64,000 nt of DNA from Lithospermum erythrorhizon (GCA_019722365.1 JADFUC010000609.1:62001-126000), one strand, 5' to 3'; shown: positions 11,266 to 24,566, numbered from the stretch's first letter. A program made the numbers and translations. Notes: generated by a model from the sequence alone, not told the origin.

Positions 11266-13597
11266 TTAACATATGAGACCCAATATATTGAACAATAATA
11301 CCATAATAATCACAACCACTAATTGATCAGTGAGGGAAATCAATCTAATCTTTGCCTGAATGTTGCTATTATTGGACAATGACCATCTCATCTCAATGGA
11401 AAATGAGCTCTGTTGTACTGAAGACGAGAGCTTCCGTTTCGAATTATTCGGCATCCCCGCTGCTGCTTCCGTATTATTATTGTACTCCTTTAATAAACTC
11501 CATTCCTGACATATCAATAATTACATGGTGATCATAACCGGAAACAATGAGGGCACTTAAAAGAAATCAAGTAGGTAGAAGCTAAGCCTCCCTTTAACTC
11601 TAAAAATGTTATTCCATATTAGTTGTAAGATTAAATGAAATGCTATTATTGATCAAATTATGAATCACGTTATAATTTAACCTTAGTATCATTTTGTCCA
11701 CTATCTAGAATCCTACACTTATTATGTTTGAAAAATATACTAACATAATTTAGAAAAGGAAATTTAACCCTTTTGATATGCGAATAATAGAATTGCTTCA
11801 TAATTACTCCATCTGTCCTTATTTACTTGATCATATAAAGTATTTTATTAAGATTATAATTAATTTAATATTTCAAGGAAAGAAAAAATTATAAACTAAT
11901 GATGTTAAAAAATATGAGGAGACAAACCAATGATGTTAAAGAATTTTAAAAATTCAATGTAAAATATTGTATTGAAAAAGTAAATAATCAAGTAAAAATG
12001 AATAAAGAATTTTTTTTACATGATCAACTAAATAAATACGGAGAGTATTAATTTAGTTACTCAAACTATAATAATCGTCGCCGTCCATATCTTTTATTTA
12101 TTGAAAATTTTCAAATGGTCATGCACAGAAATTATATGTTTAATATTTGCCATCATGCTTCATGCAGTTACTATTCGATTTCGCTAGTCTTAAAAACTTT
12201 GTAATTATGGAGTCTTTCCATGACCTACATTTGGTAATACAAGTTATTTGATTGCTGAAACAAATAACTTATGAAAAGTAATATAATGTGATTTAAATAA
12301 AAATGGATGAAGTATTCATTAGTAATTTCATACATACCTTTAGTTGTTCTCCTATGGTGACAAAAACTGTATCTGAGGTCAATGGTAATTGCTCATTTTC
12401 TGGAGGTAGAGGAAGGAGGAGGCTCAGCGCAAAGGTACTTGAATTTTGTTGGTGGAGTTGCACATCTTTGTAATTATTAGCCTGATGATTTTCATCAAAA
12501 AATTGAAAATGCTTGTGCAATATAGTCAAGCTTGATGCGTTACATCGATTTGAATGTTGATCGATGAGAATGACCTCCAGCAGATCTTTTACAATCTCTT
12601 CAAGTTTCCGAACTGCATTTTCTATTTTTTGACTACATAACAATATGGAAATTTATACATTAGAATAAGGAGACGAAGTATTATTAAGGGAAGATGAAAT
12701 GAAAAAAAAAAGTTTAGATAAAAATGAAGAATTTTGAGGTTTAAGATGTATATCTAATTCGGAACCTATTAAGATTCATGGATTCCATGGTTATATCCTA
12801 AAAGCAATTGATGATGAGAGCAGGGACCATGATCTTATTAATTAACCCGGAATGTATTACTCATTTATGTAGGACTGGAAGTGTAAGGTGGAAACTATTT
12901 CACGCATGCAACAATCCACGCATCTGTTGAACCATCAACGAATTGACTGTGCATTCCACATGATCGGTCGTTTTTTTATGCTAAAAGTGGAAATATAATT
13001 TCCCAGGACTGGGTTACTTCATTCACATTCATCCGTTGGATTTGGTCAATCGGTAACATAAAATTGAAGAGTTAAAACGGATTCATTTAATTGATCAAAA
13101 TACATATATATTCACCTGAAAATCTGGAAGTTTTCAATTCCCATAACGTTTCTTAGATGCCCCTGATGATGAAAATAGATGAAAGACCAAAAACATTGAT
13201 TACTTGATAATTCCCCGAAATTTTCTATGTTGGCTTCTCCAAGGAACGAAGATATTGTTTGTAAATCAAGGGTTGGTATGCCATGATCATATATCATGAA
13301 TGTTCCAATTTCCCTGGCAGATCTCACAACTTGATTCACAGCATCATAATCCTTCAATCGAAGCCATTGATAGTCGATGATATTGCCATCAGGCGGGGAA
13401 GAGTAATGAGGAGGAGCAGAAGAAGAAGCCAGGCGATGTGCTTTGTTCGGAAGAATCAATTCAGGGACTTTCTTCAGCTTTTCAATTAGTTCTGACGTGC
13501 TTGGATCGACTGCTGAGCGCGATCCATGAGCAGTCGGGATTGGAGAAGGTGGTGGTGCTGAAGATAAGCGTTCCCCAGGATTGTGTTTGATGGTCAT
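11266..13597 (-). CDS. 2-oxoglutarate/Fe(II) dioxygenase-like protein, probable pseudo-enzyme with C-terminal membrane anchor
   Basis: Three exons on the minus strand: 13597-13116, 12632-12338 and 11505-11266. Splice sites are canonical and phases agree; the product is about 338 residues. Residues about 70-115 match the DIOX_N domain (IIDYQWLRLKDYDAVNQVVR, then GTFMIYDHGIP). Exon 2 has KIENAVRKLEEIV and ends TSDTVFVTIGEQLK, the segment that in active enzymes follows the catalytic core. I find no HxD...H iron triad and no RxS 2-oxoglutarate motif, so catalysis is unlikely. The last about 18 residues are hydrophobic (LVVVIIMVLLFNILGLIC), suggesting a tail anchor. A group of plant 2OGD-like proteins has this shape (inference from family knowledge). 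A gene rather than a pseudogene because all exons are open. Confidence 0.75.
11805..12047. mobile_element. Stowaway MITE in intron of gene 2
   Basis: TACTCCATCTGTCCTTATTT at the left and, on the reverse strand from the right end, TACTCTCCGTATTTATTTAG form inverted termini that both run into TGATCAT. TA dinucleotides flank the element. It is 243 bp and sits within the intron between exons 2 and 3 of the dioxygenase-like gene. Confidence 0.8.
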
Positions 13598-15771
13598 GGA
13601 ACAAAAATTGATTAGATTGATTCACTAGTACAACCTATTGGAAGAGGTGTGTCTCTTTATGTAGTCTGGATTCATATTGCTTAATTGGTTGTTAGCACGT
13701 CTACATTGTCTTTTTCGTATTACAAACGCAAAATTGAAGAGAATTTTATCAAGTTGTATTCATATTGAAATGAAGTAAGACACTTTCCCAGCAAGTTAGT
13801 GATTTCTATCAAAACAACAACCCTGAATTGGTCAAATCAAAGATGTTGTCCACCTGGCTTGTAACGGCATTCACGCAAGACATTCAAGACCACTTCCAGT
13901 GAGTGTTTAGCAGGCATGAAGAGATGCAGAGTGGATGATATCCTATACAAAAGGGTCCATGAGATTCAAGTTTCCAGCTATGTTTAGCCATTAATCAGCC
14001 CCCGAATTTTTCATATATAATATTAATATTTGTATCTTTTAATTTTATCTTATATGTTTCACAAAGTTCTGTAACAATAATCTAAATATATTGACTGCTA
14101 TACGCTTCATATATATATTACATCTTAGTATTATTTAATTTATATATAATATAAAGTAATTTTTTTTTTTTAAATATTAAATATTTAATTGATAAGTATA
14201 ACAAATAAAAAAATCAATAATAATAAAAATGGAACTACCCATTAAATAAGTAATCAAGCAGTGTATTCCAATTTTCATAATGACTTATGGAAAATCAACA
14301 AGATAATTCTCCCCATATATATAGTCAACAAATAAATATTTGTCTCGGGCATAACTCAATCTGAAGAAAGTTGTTCGAAAGTACAAGAGCATCACCACCC
14401 TAGTCTTCTTTCATGCGGCTCAATCGCAAGTCGACGCGATCTCAGATCGTTTGCTTAAAGAGAGCGTCGCTCCCCCGATCAATCGGCGATATTCTCGCAA
14501 TTTCGCTCTACGCTACAGAAATTTCACGACACGGATGATAGAATCCTTAGTCCGAGAGTTTCAAACTTTTAACAAATAAATATTTTTGAGAGTTCAACAA
14601 GTCCTCACACAAGATAATGTATTCCACAAAGAGTATGCCAAGCTAACTCATGGCTCTATTCAAATTTTTAAGAAATATTTGCCTTTTAAATATTTAAAAA
14701 GTTAATTATTAAAATTAGAGAGCGAATTATCTTTTAAGAATAAAGGGAATATTAATTTATCGTACAAGTTTAGTATTTTAATTGTGAAGTCAACCTCTCA
14801 ATAAAACTTCGAATATATAAGTAGTATATCACTATAAGAATGATCAAATGTCATACTGTTTTATGTACTTAAATATTAGGTTAAAATATATTTGTAAACT
14901 CAACTTATATAGTTAATTAATAAAACTACCTAATGTATTATATACTGTTTGCCAAACTTACTCATTGAGTCATTGGATTGTTGGTTTGGTGTAGCAATAA
15001 GTTTGTTTTAAGGAGACTCGAGTAGAGCTATTTAAATAACTTATTGAATCTAGACTACGGTTGTAGCTAACGTAGTTCGTGACCCCTTTTCCCGATATCA
15101 TGAGAAATGTAATTATACTACTAAGTCTATTCTCGATCTCTTTCCCAATTTAGTTTTTATGTTTGTTTGTATTATACTTACAACTATTATTAATAAGTTA
15201 TTTTTACTTACTAGCCTATTTTCTTAAACGTATAATCTTAAAAAGAACAACTTAAATTTTCAAAAAAGAAAAAGGAAAAAGAACTAGTAAATACAATATC
15301 AAATACTTATGCTAATAATTTATTATACTTAATATTCAGTTCAGCTTGGTAAAGTGCCTATACTGGCTTTAGCCTACGTGCCCCTGCATCATTTTTTGTC
15401 CGCACACTCGGTTCCTTCCGCAGTTCCTCAGATGCAGGTTCAGGGCACCCCCGACTCCCATATACCTAATTTTCATTGTTTAAACGACTATATTACCCTT
15501 AAATATTGTGGGCCCGCCTGAGGAAGTTCAGTGCGCCGTACACTCAAAAATAGTACATGGGCCATATAGAAACTAAAACCATAGTACAAAAATCTTTCAC
15601 CACCAAGCCTTCAAATTATTACTATAACTAATATTGAAATAATAATATTTCATAATAATAATATCTTACAATATCTTTTGAATCTATTTCGATACTCTGA
15701 TATCTTCTTGATAATTTTATCAAAAATAATCTATTTTATCAAAATGATCTATTATAATCGTAATGCAAAGA
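13598..15771. other. AT-rich intergenic spacer
   Basis: Holds the promoter side of gene 2; a CTACATAAAG sequence on the minus strand about 60 bp upstream of its ATG is a weak TATA candidate. 14395-14530 is a short CpG-rich patch with small palindromes (CGATCTCAGATCG) but no open frame. 15350-15560 is more GC-rich but shows no gene or terminal repeats. Otherwise nothing seen. Confidence 0.5.
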
Positions 15772-17378
15772 ATTTTTTTTTTTATTATTTAGAAAATGGG
15801 GTACCAAATAAAACCAACGTAGGAAAAAATTCATTAGTATAAGATTTTATCGAATCGAAGAGGATCGACTGTCCAAACTATGGATCCTTAAGCATTTGGC
15901 CGACGATTTGTAAGATGTGATTTGTAAGATGTCTCTGCTGACTTGACTTGGTTCCTGATATGAACTCCTGTGATGAGCCTCGGCTTTGATTTCCAGCCCG
16001 ACTTGAGCCATTTGACTTGATTTGCCGATGGTGAGCCTTACGACGAGCTAGATATGTGCCAAAAGTCTGGCGGACTCAGATCGGGTCCGACTCGATGTGG
16101 GTCCGAGCCGAGAGCCTAGTAGCATATTTCGTGTTGGTTGTATGGACTTCGATCTTGGTTCTGATTTAGACCTCCCATCTACGCCGACGACGTGGACTTA
16201 CCGCACGTGCCCGCATCGCGAGATTGCTTAGTACTACCGCGACTTCACCTCAGAAGAGGATTCGGTGGACGCGAATTGCATGGACCGTAGTCAGATAAGC
16301 CAGCCACTGCCTCCGATGGGACTTTGTAGCCTGAGCAGGTACTTATCTTTGTCGGGACTTAGAGAGGATTAGCCCTACACGGATTTGATTTAATCTGTAT
16401 GACGCCACTTCTAACTTGCACTACATTGGGCCTTAACAACTTGTTGTAGTATCTTAGACTTGGATTTAAGCTTCTGAAGTCGTGTTGCATCTAGTTTATG
16501 CTACAACGGCTTTAATAAAATTGTTATCAGAGCGATGATCATTATGGAGGTGGATCGCTCCAACCTTATCGATGATAATCGATCAATCGCATACGGGCCC
16601 GGAAAGAAATGTTTCCTACCTGTAATCCAAGCATAGGACCTGAACGCTCGCTGTATTCTTTATATCTCGAACTTCATGAATCAAACCCAGATTTTTGTGT
16701 GTTCATGCAAGATTTATGAATAATGAAAGCATTAGCTATTCTAATATTAGAAGTTTCTGCAATCTATGCGATTCTCATAGATTTTACTAATTGAGGAATT
16801 ATTGCATTTATGCACAATTCCACCTTTTAGAGCCTATTTTAGCTACTTGAGTCGCTTTTCCACCATCAAGGGGTATTTTTGCCGGGCGTGTTGTAAAGAT
16901 TTAACTTAGAGAATTTCGCAGACCGTTTCTCTCAGATGTATTTTCTCAATAATTTCTTGATGATGAATTTCAAAATATAGGGGGTTTATATAGCCCGGCC
17001 TTGAATGTCGATCAAGTTGGTTTAATTTGGGCGGATCACGATCTTAACCGCTGAATTTTCGGCATACATCTAAACTGCCGGATTTTTGAGATTTATTTTG
17101 CCTCCAAGAAAGAATACGGGCGCCTATTTGATACAAAAAAGAATGTTCTCGAATCTTTTCTAGGTCAACATATTGTTGACTTTGACCTTTGGAGTCTTCA
17201 TTTCAACCCCATAACTTCTTGAGTCTTCATTTTGAATCCTTTAACTTCCAAACTTCAATTTTAGGCCCCATGGCTGCATTTTATTATAATAAAATTAGGA
17301 ATTTAGCTCGAACCCTAAATTTAATTAACATTTAATTAATCATTTTAATTAGTTTTATTAAATCTCACCGCTTCCACA
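15772..17378 (-). repeat. Tat-type 3' LTR
   Basis: About 1.6 kb, similar along its length to 35291-37065, for example AAGAGGATCGACTGTCCAAA and GGTTTATATA. The right edge ends CCACA at 17378, followed by a polypurine tract on the minus strand. The left edge lies in a T-run and is approximate. The minus-strand TATA box near 16985-16993 is conserved. Confidence 0.82.
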
Positions 17379-17390
17379 GATTGCCCCCGA
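17379..17390 (-). other. Polypurine tract of the Tat-type element
   Basis: On the minus strand the bases before the LTR read CGGGGGCAATC and then TGTGG. This purine run directly next to a TG-starting LTR fixes the right edge of the 3' LTR and the minus orientation of the element. Confidence 0.7.
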
Positions 17391-17917
17391 ACCGGTACAT
17401 ACATAAGAAAGGTCGGGTTCCGATCCGCATGTTGTCCATTTTTCAACATTTAATGTAGTACATGTAGGTGTTTCAAGGGTTTTACTTTCAACAGTGGCCG
17501 ATCCTTTATAACCGAAGTATCCGCCTCTTTGTTTGACTTACTGACGAAAGGCGCTGTATGTTTGGACTCGCTGTGAATTTATTATCCATCCTGGTCCTAG
17601 TTAACACTTTTCCCCTCTGCAGGAGGTTCAAAGTTTGTGATTAACCATGTTTTACTTAATATAGCGTTGCATGGCTAGAATCAAGGGGTCCTTGATTATC
17701 ATTCGTGTCATTTAAGGACTTTAAAAGACGATGCAACCTCGTTTCAGGGAACTTACGGTGATTCATATGATCACATCTCATGAACTCCTCGACTTATGTG
17801 AAGGCCGACTATTTCAGATTTATTATGACATATTTTGCATGTCACGATCCTTAATTGCCTTCGGTCCGAACTCGACTTAATGAAGACTTAATTATGTGGA
17901 ATTTAATGCCAAATTGT

Positions 17918-18400
17918 GTTGGGATCCCATTTAATTTTCTATTTATTAGAGAATTAAATTATTTGGGTTTAATATTAACATGAATTTATTACATGTTAAG
18001 ACCCATTTAATTCCTGATCTTTCTTAGGAATTAATTTATTAGGAGTTTAGCATTGACATGGATTTAATACATGCCAAGATCCTATATAATTCTCCATTTA
18101 TTAGAAAATTAAATAATTTAGATTTAATATTAACAGAATTTATTACATGTTAAGACTCATTTAATTCCTGATTCGTAGATGATTTAATAGGAATTAAGTT
18201 TTTTGAGGGTTTGATATTGATATGAATTTATTACATGTCAAGACCCCATTTAATTCTAGATCCATCAAGGATTTGTTGAGAATTAAATTTTCTAGAGATT
18301 AAGTGCTCTAGATCTATTGCATTTGTATTGATCCGAACCCCTGTGGACTTAATGGAATCAATATTTGTATTTTAACATGAATTTAGTAAATGTTAAATAC
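17918..18400. repeat. Tandem array of 76-88 bp units near the 3' LTR of the Tat-type element
   Basis: The motif GAATTTATTACATGTTAAG and variants (ACATGCCAAG, ACATGTCAAG) recurs with ends at 18000, 18078, 18154 and 18242, followed by a shared CCATTTAATTC and an AGAATTAAATT stretch. Spacings are 78, 76 and 88 bp. Weaker partial units precede and follow (17918 and about 18380). The array lies between the internal region and the 3' LTR. Confidence 0.82.
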
Positions 18401-20942
18401 TCTAAGATAATTAATCTTAATCCTATGAACTTTAGAATTAATCATTTTAATTTTAGAATTTATTAATCTGTTAAATCCCATTTTATTGAATTTTTGAACC
18501 AATTTTGGGCCCATTTTATTTAACCGGTAAATATTCGAGATGTATTTTTCAAGTGAATTTTTTTAATCATCCCTATCCATGTACATGGGATTTTCGAACA
18601 TAGCCTAGTAGCGGACTAGTTCGTTTTATTTTGATTCATCACGCAAAGGGCCTACTTGTCCATCAAGACACAAGTAATGAGATTTTAGGGTTTAGATGCA
18701 CTAGGCTTTGTCTATTTTAGGATAAGATGACTCAAAAAGAAATCAAATCTTATCATCTTGGCCCCCCTCCCCCTAGGCGCGAGTTCTGAAGTGAGTAGGG
18801 AGCTTTCCTCTTTTTTGTTTTTTGTTTTTCTTGCACAACTATATCATCATATGATCATGAAATAATCATTGATATCTCTTTTTATCTTTTGCAAGTCTTT
18901 TGGAGCTTGACTTTGGTTGAAAGTTTCCAATTTTATTTGAAGATTTTTTTTCTTGAAGAGATTTTGCATAAAGTAAGTATTTTTATACTTCTTTTGACTT
19001 TTTGGGACTTGAGTATGCATCTTAATATCCTTGCAACATGTATTCATGTGTTTAATTGATGCTTAGATTATATGTTTCTATCATAAAAATAAAAAATTTA
19101 GTATTTTGATAATCATGTAGTCACATAATAACCTTAGGATTAAACATATTTGAAATAAGCTTTGTATATACTCATACATATGGACCTTGATGCTTTGAAC
19201 CCCTTAAAATCAAATTTTGTGTAAAATAGTAGAAACTATTCTTTTGATTTTTTGCTTTAGGTTCGTTAAAATAGGGCAACTGTTAGTAAATTATTCATAT
19301 CTTTTTCGCCTATTGCCTGTTTTGTGATTTTCTTGAACCGTTGGATAGTTAACCCACGCATGCTTTGATATGTAGCAGTTCATAACTCCTTCCTCAAGTT
19401 CGAGGTACGGGCTTTGATACGTGAAGCAGCCTCGCAGTTCAGCTTTCTCGCCGTCAATTTCAAATTTTTCTCGACGGTTTAGCGTGTCGCTCGACCTCTT
19501 GAGCACGCGCTGCCCCGAATTTTTAGCATGGTTACCTTCTTTTGGTTTGAATTTTGCATTCATGTGCAGTGCGTTGGCTCGTGACGTAGTACGGACCTTA
19601 AGAAATTTGCTTGATGCATTCTTCTTCCCCTTTTCGACGCTTATTACAATCGAGTCTTTATGAGGAGGCTTGATTTCTTTTACTTTATTTGATTTGTGAA
19701 CTTGGCTAGTGCTACGGGTCATCGAGCACGCACTTTACCATTATCGCTGTTCTATTCATCTTCGAAATATAAATTGATAGGCTAGCTAGTATCTTACTAG
19801 GCTTAGGCATCTTTTGGTCTAAAGCACTCCTAGTTTTGATGGTATTTAGTTAGTTAAGAGGACGCTCTTTACTTCTATTGACCACTCTGCTCTTGGAATC
19901 GCTTTTAGTTTATGTTTTCCATCCCCATCTTAGCACATTCCTTGGTTTGCGGACGTTAGCAAAGAAGTGAACGCTCCCTACTATATCCAATCCTCTACCT
20001 CGGGAGTTGGCTTTGACTCTATGCTCTTCTTGCTTTGGATTTGTTAGTGGGAGCCGGTATATGAGTCGAGACATCCTTCTCTCCTTACACATCACTGCTA
20101 TCAAGTGATGTTTTCATTGTCAAATGTGAGGGTGAGGGCCCCTTTTGGACTATGTAGTCCCTGAGGTTAGTGCTCATCCTTCTTTGAAGCATAGTATGTA
20201 TCACATAGCTTTCTTTATGTCTTGATTTGATTTCTTTTTATGCTTTGATTTATTTTGCCTTCAAGTTTTTGATGTTGGGTTTCTTATGTGATGCTCACTA
20301 CCTCTTGGCCTTTGCATCCTCTTGATTAGCCTCGTGTGATGGCTTCTAGGGGACAAAGAGTTTTTGATTGCTATGACCGAGACCGAGCTGCTCCAAGCCG
20401 CTTTCACGCATTCCCGCAGACGTTCCAAAGAGATCAAGTCAAACGTAGTTCACTTTGGATGGATAGTTTAGACTAGCAGCTGAGAATTTGCTAGGTATTT
20501 CATGCTCTTACAAATGAGCCGTTAGGGCACTTTATGCCTACTGCAGTTCGTTAGCACTTTATGCTCTTACCATGAGTCAGATCCTTAATACGCTTAAGGA
20601 TAGCATCTTTTTAGCGATGATCATTTATGGGTACACCTTCTTACGAGTTCAATATTTGCATATATTCTCTTCAAGTATGTTGAGTGATACTTCCAAAAAG
20701 GGCAGCGTATCATGTGAGCAGGTATCGCTTTCCCCATTCTACATTTGATACTTCGGGTCCCCGCATCCAAGGGTTGTTCGTATTTTGGTCCAGAGTTACC
20801 ATCTAGAGCCTTAGTGGCATTGCTCCATCTCGAGATTGCAGCTCCACCTTGTAGCTTTTAACAACTTAACTTGAGGGTTACTTGTCGGGTGTAGGTCAGG
20901 CAATACCAAGGCCGAACTCGATCAATCTTGCTCAAGGCTGAT
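18401..20942. other. Tat-type element, 3' untranslated part
   Basis: No retroelement domain recognised. A 143-codon minus-strand frame (19291-19722) is lysine-rich and unlike any domain I know; a shorter frame overlaps it on the other strand. Two near-copies of GCACTTTATGC lie about 37 bp apart at 20528-20570. I regard the whole stretch as spacer DNA of the element. Confidence 0.45.
20339..20476 (+). CDS. Short frame antisense to the Tat-type element (uncertain)
   Basis: An ATG at 20339 opens a frame of about 45 codons beginning MASRGQRVFDCYDRDRAAPS, on the strand opposite to gag. Composition is more protein-like than its surroundings (Arg, Asp, Phe). Tat-lineage elements are known to carry antisense ORFs between pol and the 3' LTR, so this could be a remnant. 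Chance is also possible. Confidence 0.25.
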   Translation: MASRGQRVFDCYDRDRAAPSRFHAFPQTFQRDQVKRSSLWMDSLD

Positions 20943-22088
20943 TGACAACACAATTGTTTGTGTTCCGCCAATTCCGGTCTTGTCAAGTAATATAATGAAT
21001 AAGTAGAGTGTCGAATCCACAAATCTCAATCTAATAAGTATTAATTCTTTTTCTTAATCCTCAATTAACTAATAATGAAATAGTGACTTTCTTATCTAGA
21101 CTAGTTAACTAAATTGAATAAGAACTTAATTTAACTAAACTAATTGAATGAGAAAGTAGTGGGTTTACTTAATATGCAAAGTATAGCCAGGACACACGAT
21201 TTCGTCCGTGACTCAATTTACTTAGTAGTTACTTATTAATTCATAACAAAAGCGTTACTACACAATTGATATTACTTCCTCGCTTAACACTAATTAAGTC
21301 CCTAAGCCTAACTATATCTCACGATACCTTAAAATATGGGCGCCTATTAATAACATACGCTTATAAAATTGCACACGGCATTACCTATATCTCATGGTAA
21401 ATGAAACATGTGTTCTGACATTAATTCCTAATCGACAACCCTATTTCTGTAAAGAATTAATTACTTATATAAACACTTTAATATTGATATCAGATATTAA
21501 ACTCAGAATTACGCACAATAATCGAATTATGAAACTGTGAATAAATTAAGTCCAAGAAAATCAAATCATACGATCCATCTACATCATGGTCCCCAATTAA
21601 TAATAAATTAGGTTCATAATAACAAGCAAAAATAAATACATGAAATTAATGGAAATCATCCTAAGTAATAAAATAGACTTGAAATAGAAATTATTCAAAC
21701 TAAACTCGATCCTAATCTTTTAAGGACCATACATCAATGGGCATAAACTTAAACAATGAGTATGACAAAGATTGTCTTTGTTGTTTCTTCTTACGTGTTC
21801 CCTTTTGACTCTTCAAAATAGTGAATAAAAAATCACCTCTTTTATAGATTGGCCATAACTCTTAATATTAGCTGCCGAACCAGCTTCTTCTGGCCACGAC
21901 TATGTAAGTTTTAAGTGATCGCTCGACATCTTTCAATTAAACGCCTAATTCCTTCACTCTAATGTGATAATTGCCTAGAACTCCGAAATAAGGCGAAAAC
22001 AAGTACAAATTATATCTCATTAAGGCAAAATACATCAATTAATAAATAATTAGGGCCCTCAAAATATGATATAATAAACACTTATCTA
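20943..22088 (-). repeat. Athila-type 3' LTR
   Basis: About 1146 bp, aligned with 28888-30008 over its length (shared AATAAGTAGAGT, TTATCTAGACTAGTTAACTA, AATGGAAATCATCCTAAGTA). A minus-strand CTATAAAAGAGG TATA box lies at about 21836-21847 and is conserved in the other copy. Confidence 0.88.
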
Positions 22089-22305
22089 AGCTGCACGCTC
22101 ACATTTATCTAAGCCATGGCCGGATATTTCAAGGTCTATTACGATCAAGTGTGGCCCCAACCGTACTCCAAAGTGTTGTGCATGCCTAGATATCGGCGAC
22201 AGATTCAAATCAAAGTAATCATAAGCAATGTCTACATTAAATTCCGTATCAAAATCATTCGCTCGTCTCTTAGTGTCAAAGGTACTTCGCTAGACGGACC
22301 CTAAA

Positions 22306-22663
22306 ATTTCAGATAATTTGTCAACAGTCAGCTCGATATGGATCCCCTGAACATTGGTACGAATCACTAAGGACTTAAAGTTACCTTTATCCTCCATATT
22401 TGCATAAAATGCTTTGACAAGATCAACATAGGCTTCCTCCGGAGGAGCAAGTACTACACCCCAACCAAAATCATCAAAGTATTGACAAATGTCATGCTCA
22501 GCTCTATCGTCTCCCTACCGCTAGTTCAAAGAACATCATTCTCCTTTCTAGCAGTATACCAAGTGAAATTTGGGTATGAGGTGAATGTTATGACAGGAGC
22601 TTGTTGTATACCCACAACTCGTGACAGAGTTTGAGAGACTACCCGTTTGCGTTTAGGAGGCAT
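22306..22663 (-). pseudogene. Extra 3' ORF of the Athila element (plant-transposon-protein type)
   Basis: An ATG at 22663 begins MPPKRKRVVSQTLSRVVG and continues to YPNFTWYTARKEND before a stop near 22525. In a shifted frame, DDFGWGVVLAPPEEAYVDLV then KAFYANMEDKGNF and VQGIHIELTVDKLSEILG follow. The second part matches the putative plant transposon protein domain often seen downstream of integrase in Athila elements. The position between integrase and the 3' LTR is where Athila carries its env-like or extra ORF. The function is unknown. Confidence 0.72.
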
Positions 22664-23699
22664 TACGAATTAGTTGACTCTTTACCCACCACACCAAAGC
22701 AATGACGACACACAAGACTACACAAAAAGTGAAAAAATAAAGCACTACGCCCGAAACATATGACCTGGGAGAACAATGACGAAAATTATCGCACAATACT
22801 AATATAACCACAACAATCAATTAAATTAATTACACGTAGCAGTAAACGGAATTAACAATCACCCACACTTGAAATTGGAACAATTGCACACATGGAGCAT
22901 AAATAATAAGGTAATTAGTCAAGACATGAGCAATTAATGCAACTCCCAATAATTCAAGAATTAAACTGAACCAAAACAACCATAACAATGGGACAAAACT
23001 GAATAAAATCAACTTAAACGAAAAATCAAACTAACAGAAACAATAAGAGGAAAAGAAAAAGGAACAAGAAAATAAGGAAAAAAGAAATAAATAAATTAAT
23101 AACAAAACAAAAAATTAAAACGTAACAATTAAAGTTGCCCGGGTTCGCTGAACCGAGATGGTGACGGCGCTAATTCGAGCGTCACCGAATCAAAAAGCGG
23201 CGCCAGCAGCCACAAAGTGAGTGGACGGGGTTTGTGTTTTGTTCTTGTTTCTGTTTTTGTTTAGTGAGACGGTGAAATAGGACGAAGTCTCTTTGGGCTT
23301 TTTTATTTTATTTATTTTTATTTTTTCAATTTATTTATTTAATTATGACAAGCCGAAGGTTTTCCATTTGACTCCTCACATTGTTGGGCCGCTTAATTTC
23401 AAAATTGACACCAAAAGATTTTTTTTCATGAAACTAACACAAAAGACACGACAAAAAAAAATGTAAAAATTGGGTTGCCTCCCAATGAGCGCTACGTTTA
23501 ACGTCTTTAGCCCGACGACGGACCTGCAATCATTCAATGAGTGGTGCACACAACATTACCACCCTATTCACTCTTTCCACATGTCCACCATAATAATGCT
23601 TCAAGCGTTCACCATTTACCTTAAAAGTGCCCTTTTCCTCATGAGTTATTTCCGCTGCACCATAGGGAAAAACTTGGGCACAGTAAACGTCCGCACTAT
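22664..23699. other. Spacer between Athila integrase and the 3' ORF
   Basis: Non-coding, with A-rich runs (22980-23120), a short CG-rich patch (23140-23220) and T-rich runs (23290-23345). A 77-codon plus-strand frame at 23470 is antisense to the end of integrase and is not convincing. Confidence 0.55.
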
Positions 23700-24566
23700 T
23701 TAGATTTTAACTTACCCGGGGACAACCATAGTTCCGAAATTAAACAACAAACTTGTCCAACTCTAAATTCAAGGATGCCAGATTCACTTATCATGATTAA
23801 CCTGGTTTGCTCCTTTGTAAATTTTTGCATTTTCATAAGCTCCTAAGCGAATTGGCCAAGCCTATTGAGATCCATCAATCTTTTCACCCGCATCCTTCAA
23901 GTCAAAATTCGTGAGTTTTCACCGCCCAATGTGCTTATGTCTGCTCCAATCGAAGGTGAGATACGATTTACTATAAAAAGATAAAGGAGACATACCAACG
24001 GGTGTCTTAAATGCATTTGTATATGCCCAATGTATCATCTAACTTAGACCAATCCTTACGAGATGCATTCACTGCTTTCCAAAATGCACTTAAGCTCTCT
24101 ATTAGATAATCTCAAATTCTCGCCATTTGCTCAGGTGATACGGTAAGGCAACTTTGGCTGGGCGACCATATCTAGATAACAAGGTATCTAACGCCTTATT
24201 ACAAAATGTTTACCTTCATCGCTAATAATAGCTCTAGGAGTCCCAAATCTAGTAAACATTTTCTTTAAGAAAGATATGATTACCTTGGTATCATTAGTTT
24301 GAAAAGCAAATGCTACTGTATCGTATTTATTGGAGAAAGATGAAAGAAAAATTACCCATGAAATCAACGCTTCCAAACATTAAACAAGCACGTGAAAAAA
24401 TATTAGTAAGACTGCCCGGGGACATATTATCGCTCTTTTGACAATGATCACATGACTTCACAAGTACTAACTGTGAAATAAAGTAGGCCAATAAAACCGT
24501 ATTGTAATACCTTTCAGAGTCGCTCGAGTAGGACCAAAATGACCTCCTGCCTCTCAGGCATGACAA
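23700..24566 (-). pseudogene. Athila-type integrase
   Basis: 24327-24566 has CDHCQKSDNMSPG, half of the HHCC zinc finger, and then FGSVDFMGNF with the first catalytic Asp. 24188-24376 has FTRFGTPRAIISDEGKHF with the second catalytic Asp (ISDxG). The third acidic residue lies in broken sequence downstream (23700-24180). Confidence 0.85.

Noticed and set aside
19291..19722. 143-codon minus-strand frame in the Tat-type element
   Set aside because: No known motif, a competing frame on the other strand over the same bases, and it lies in non-coding element DNA.
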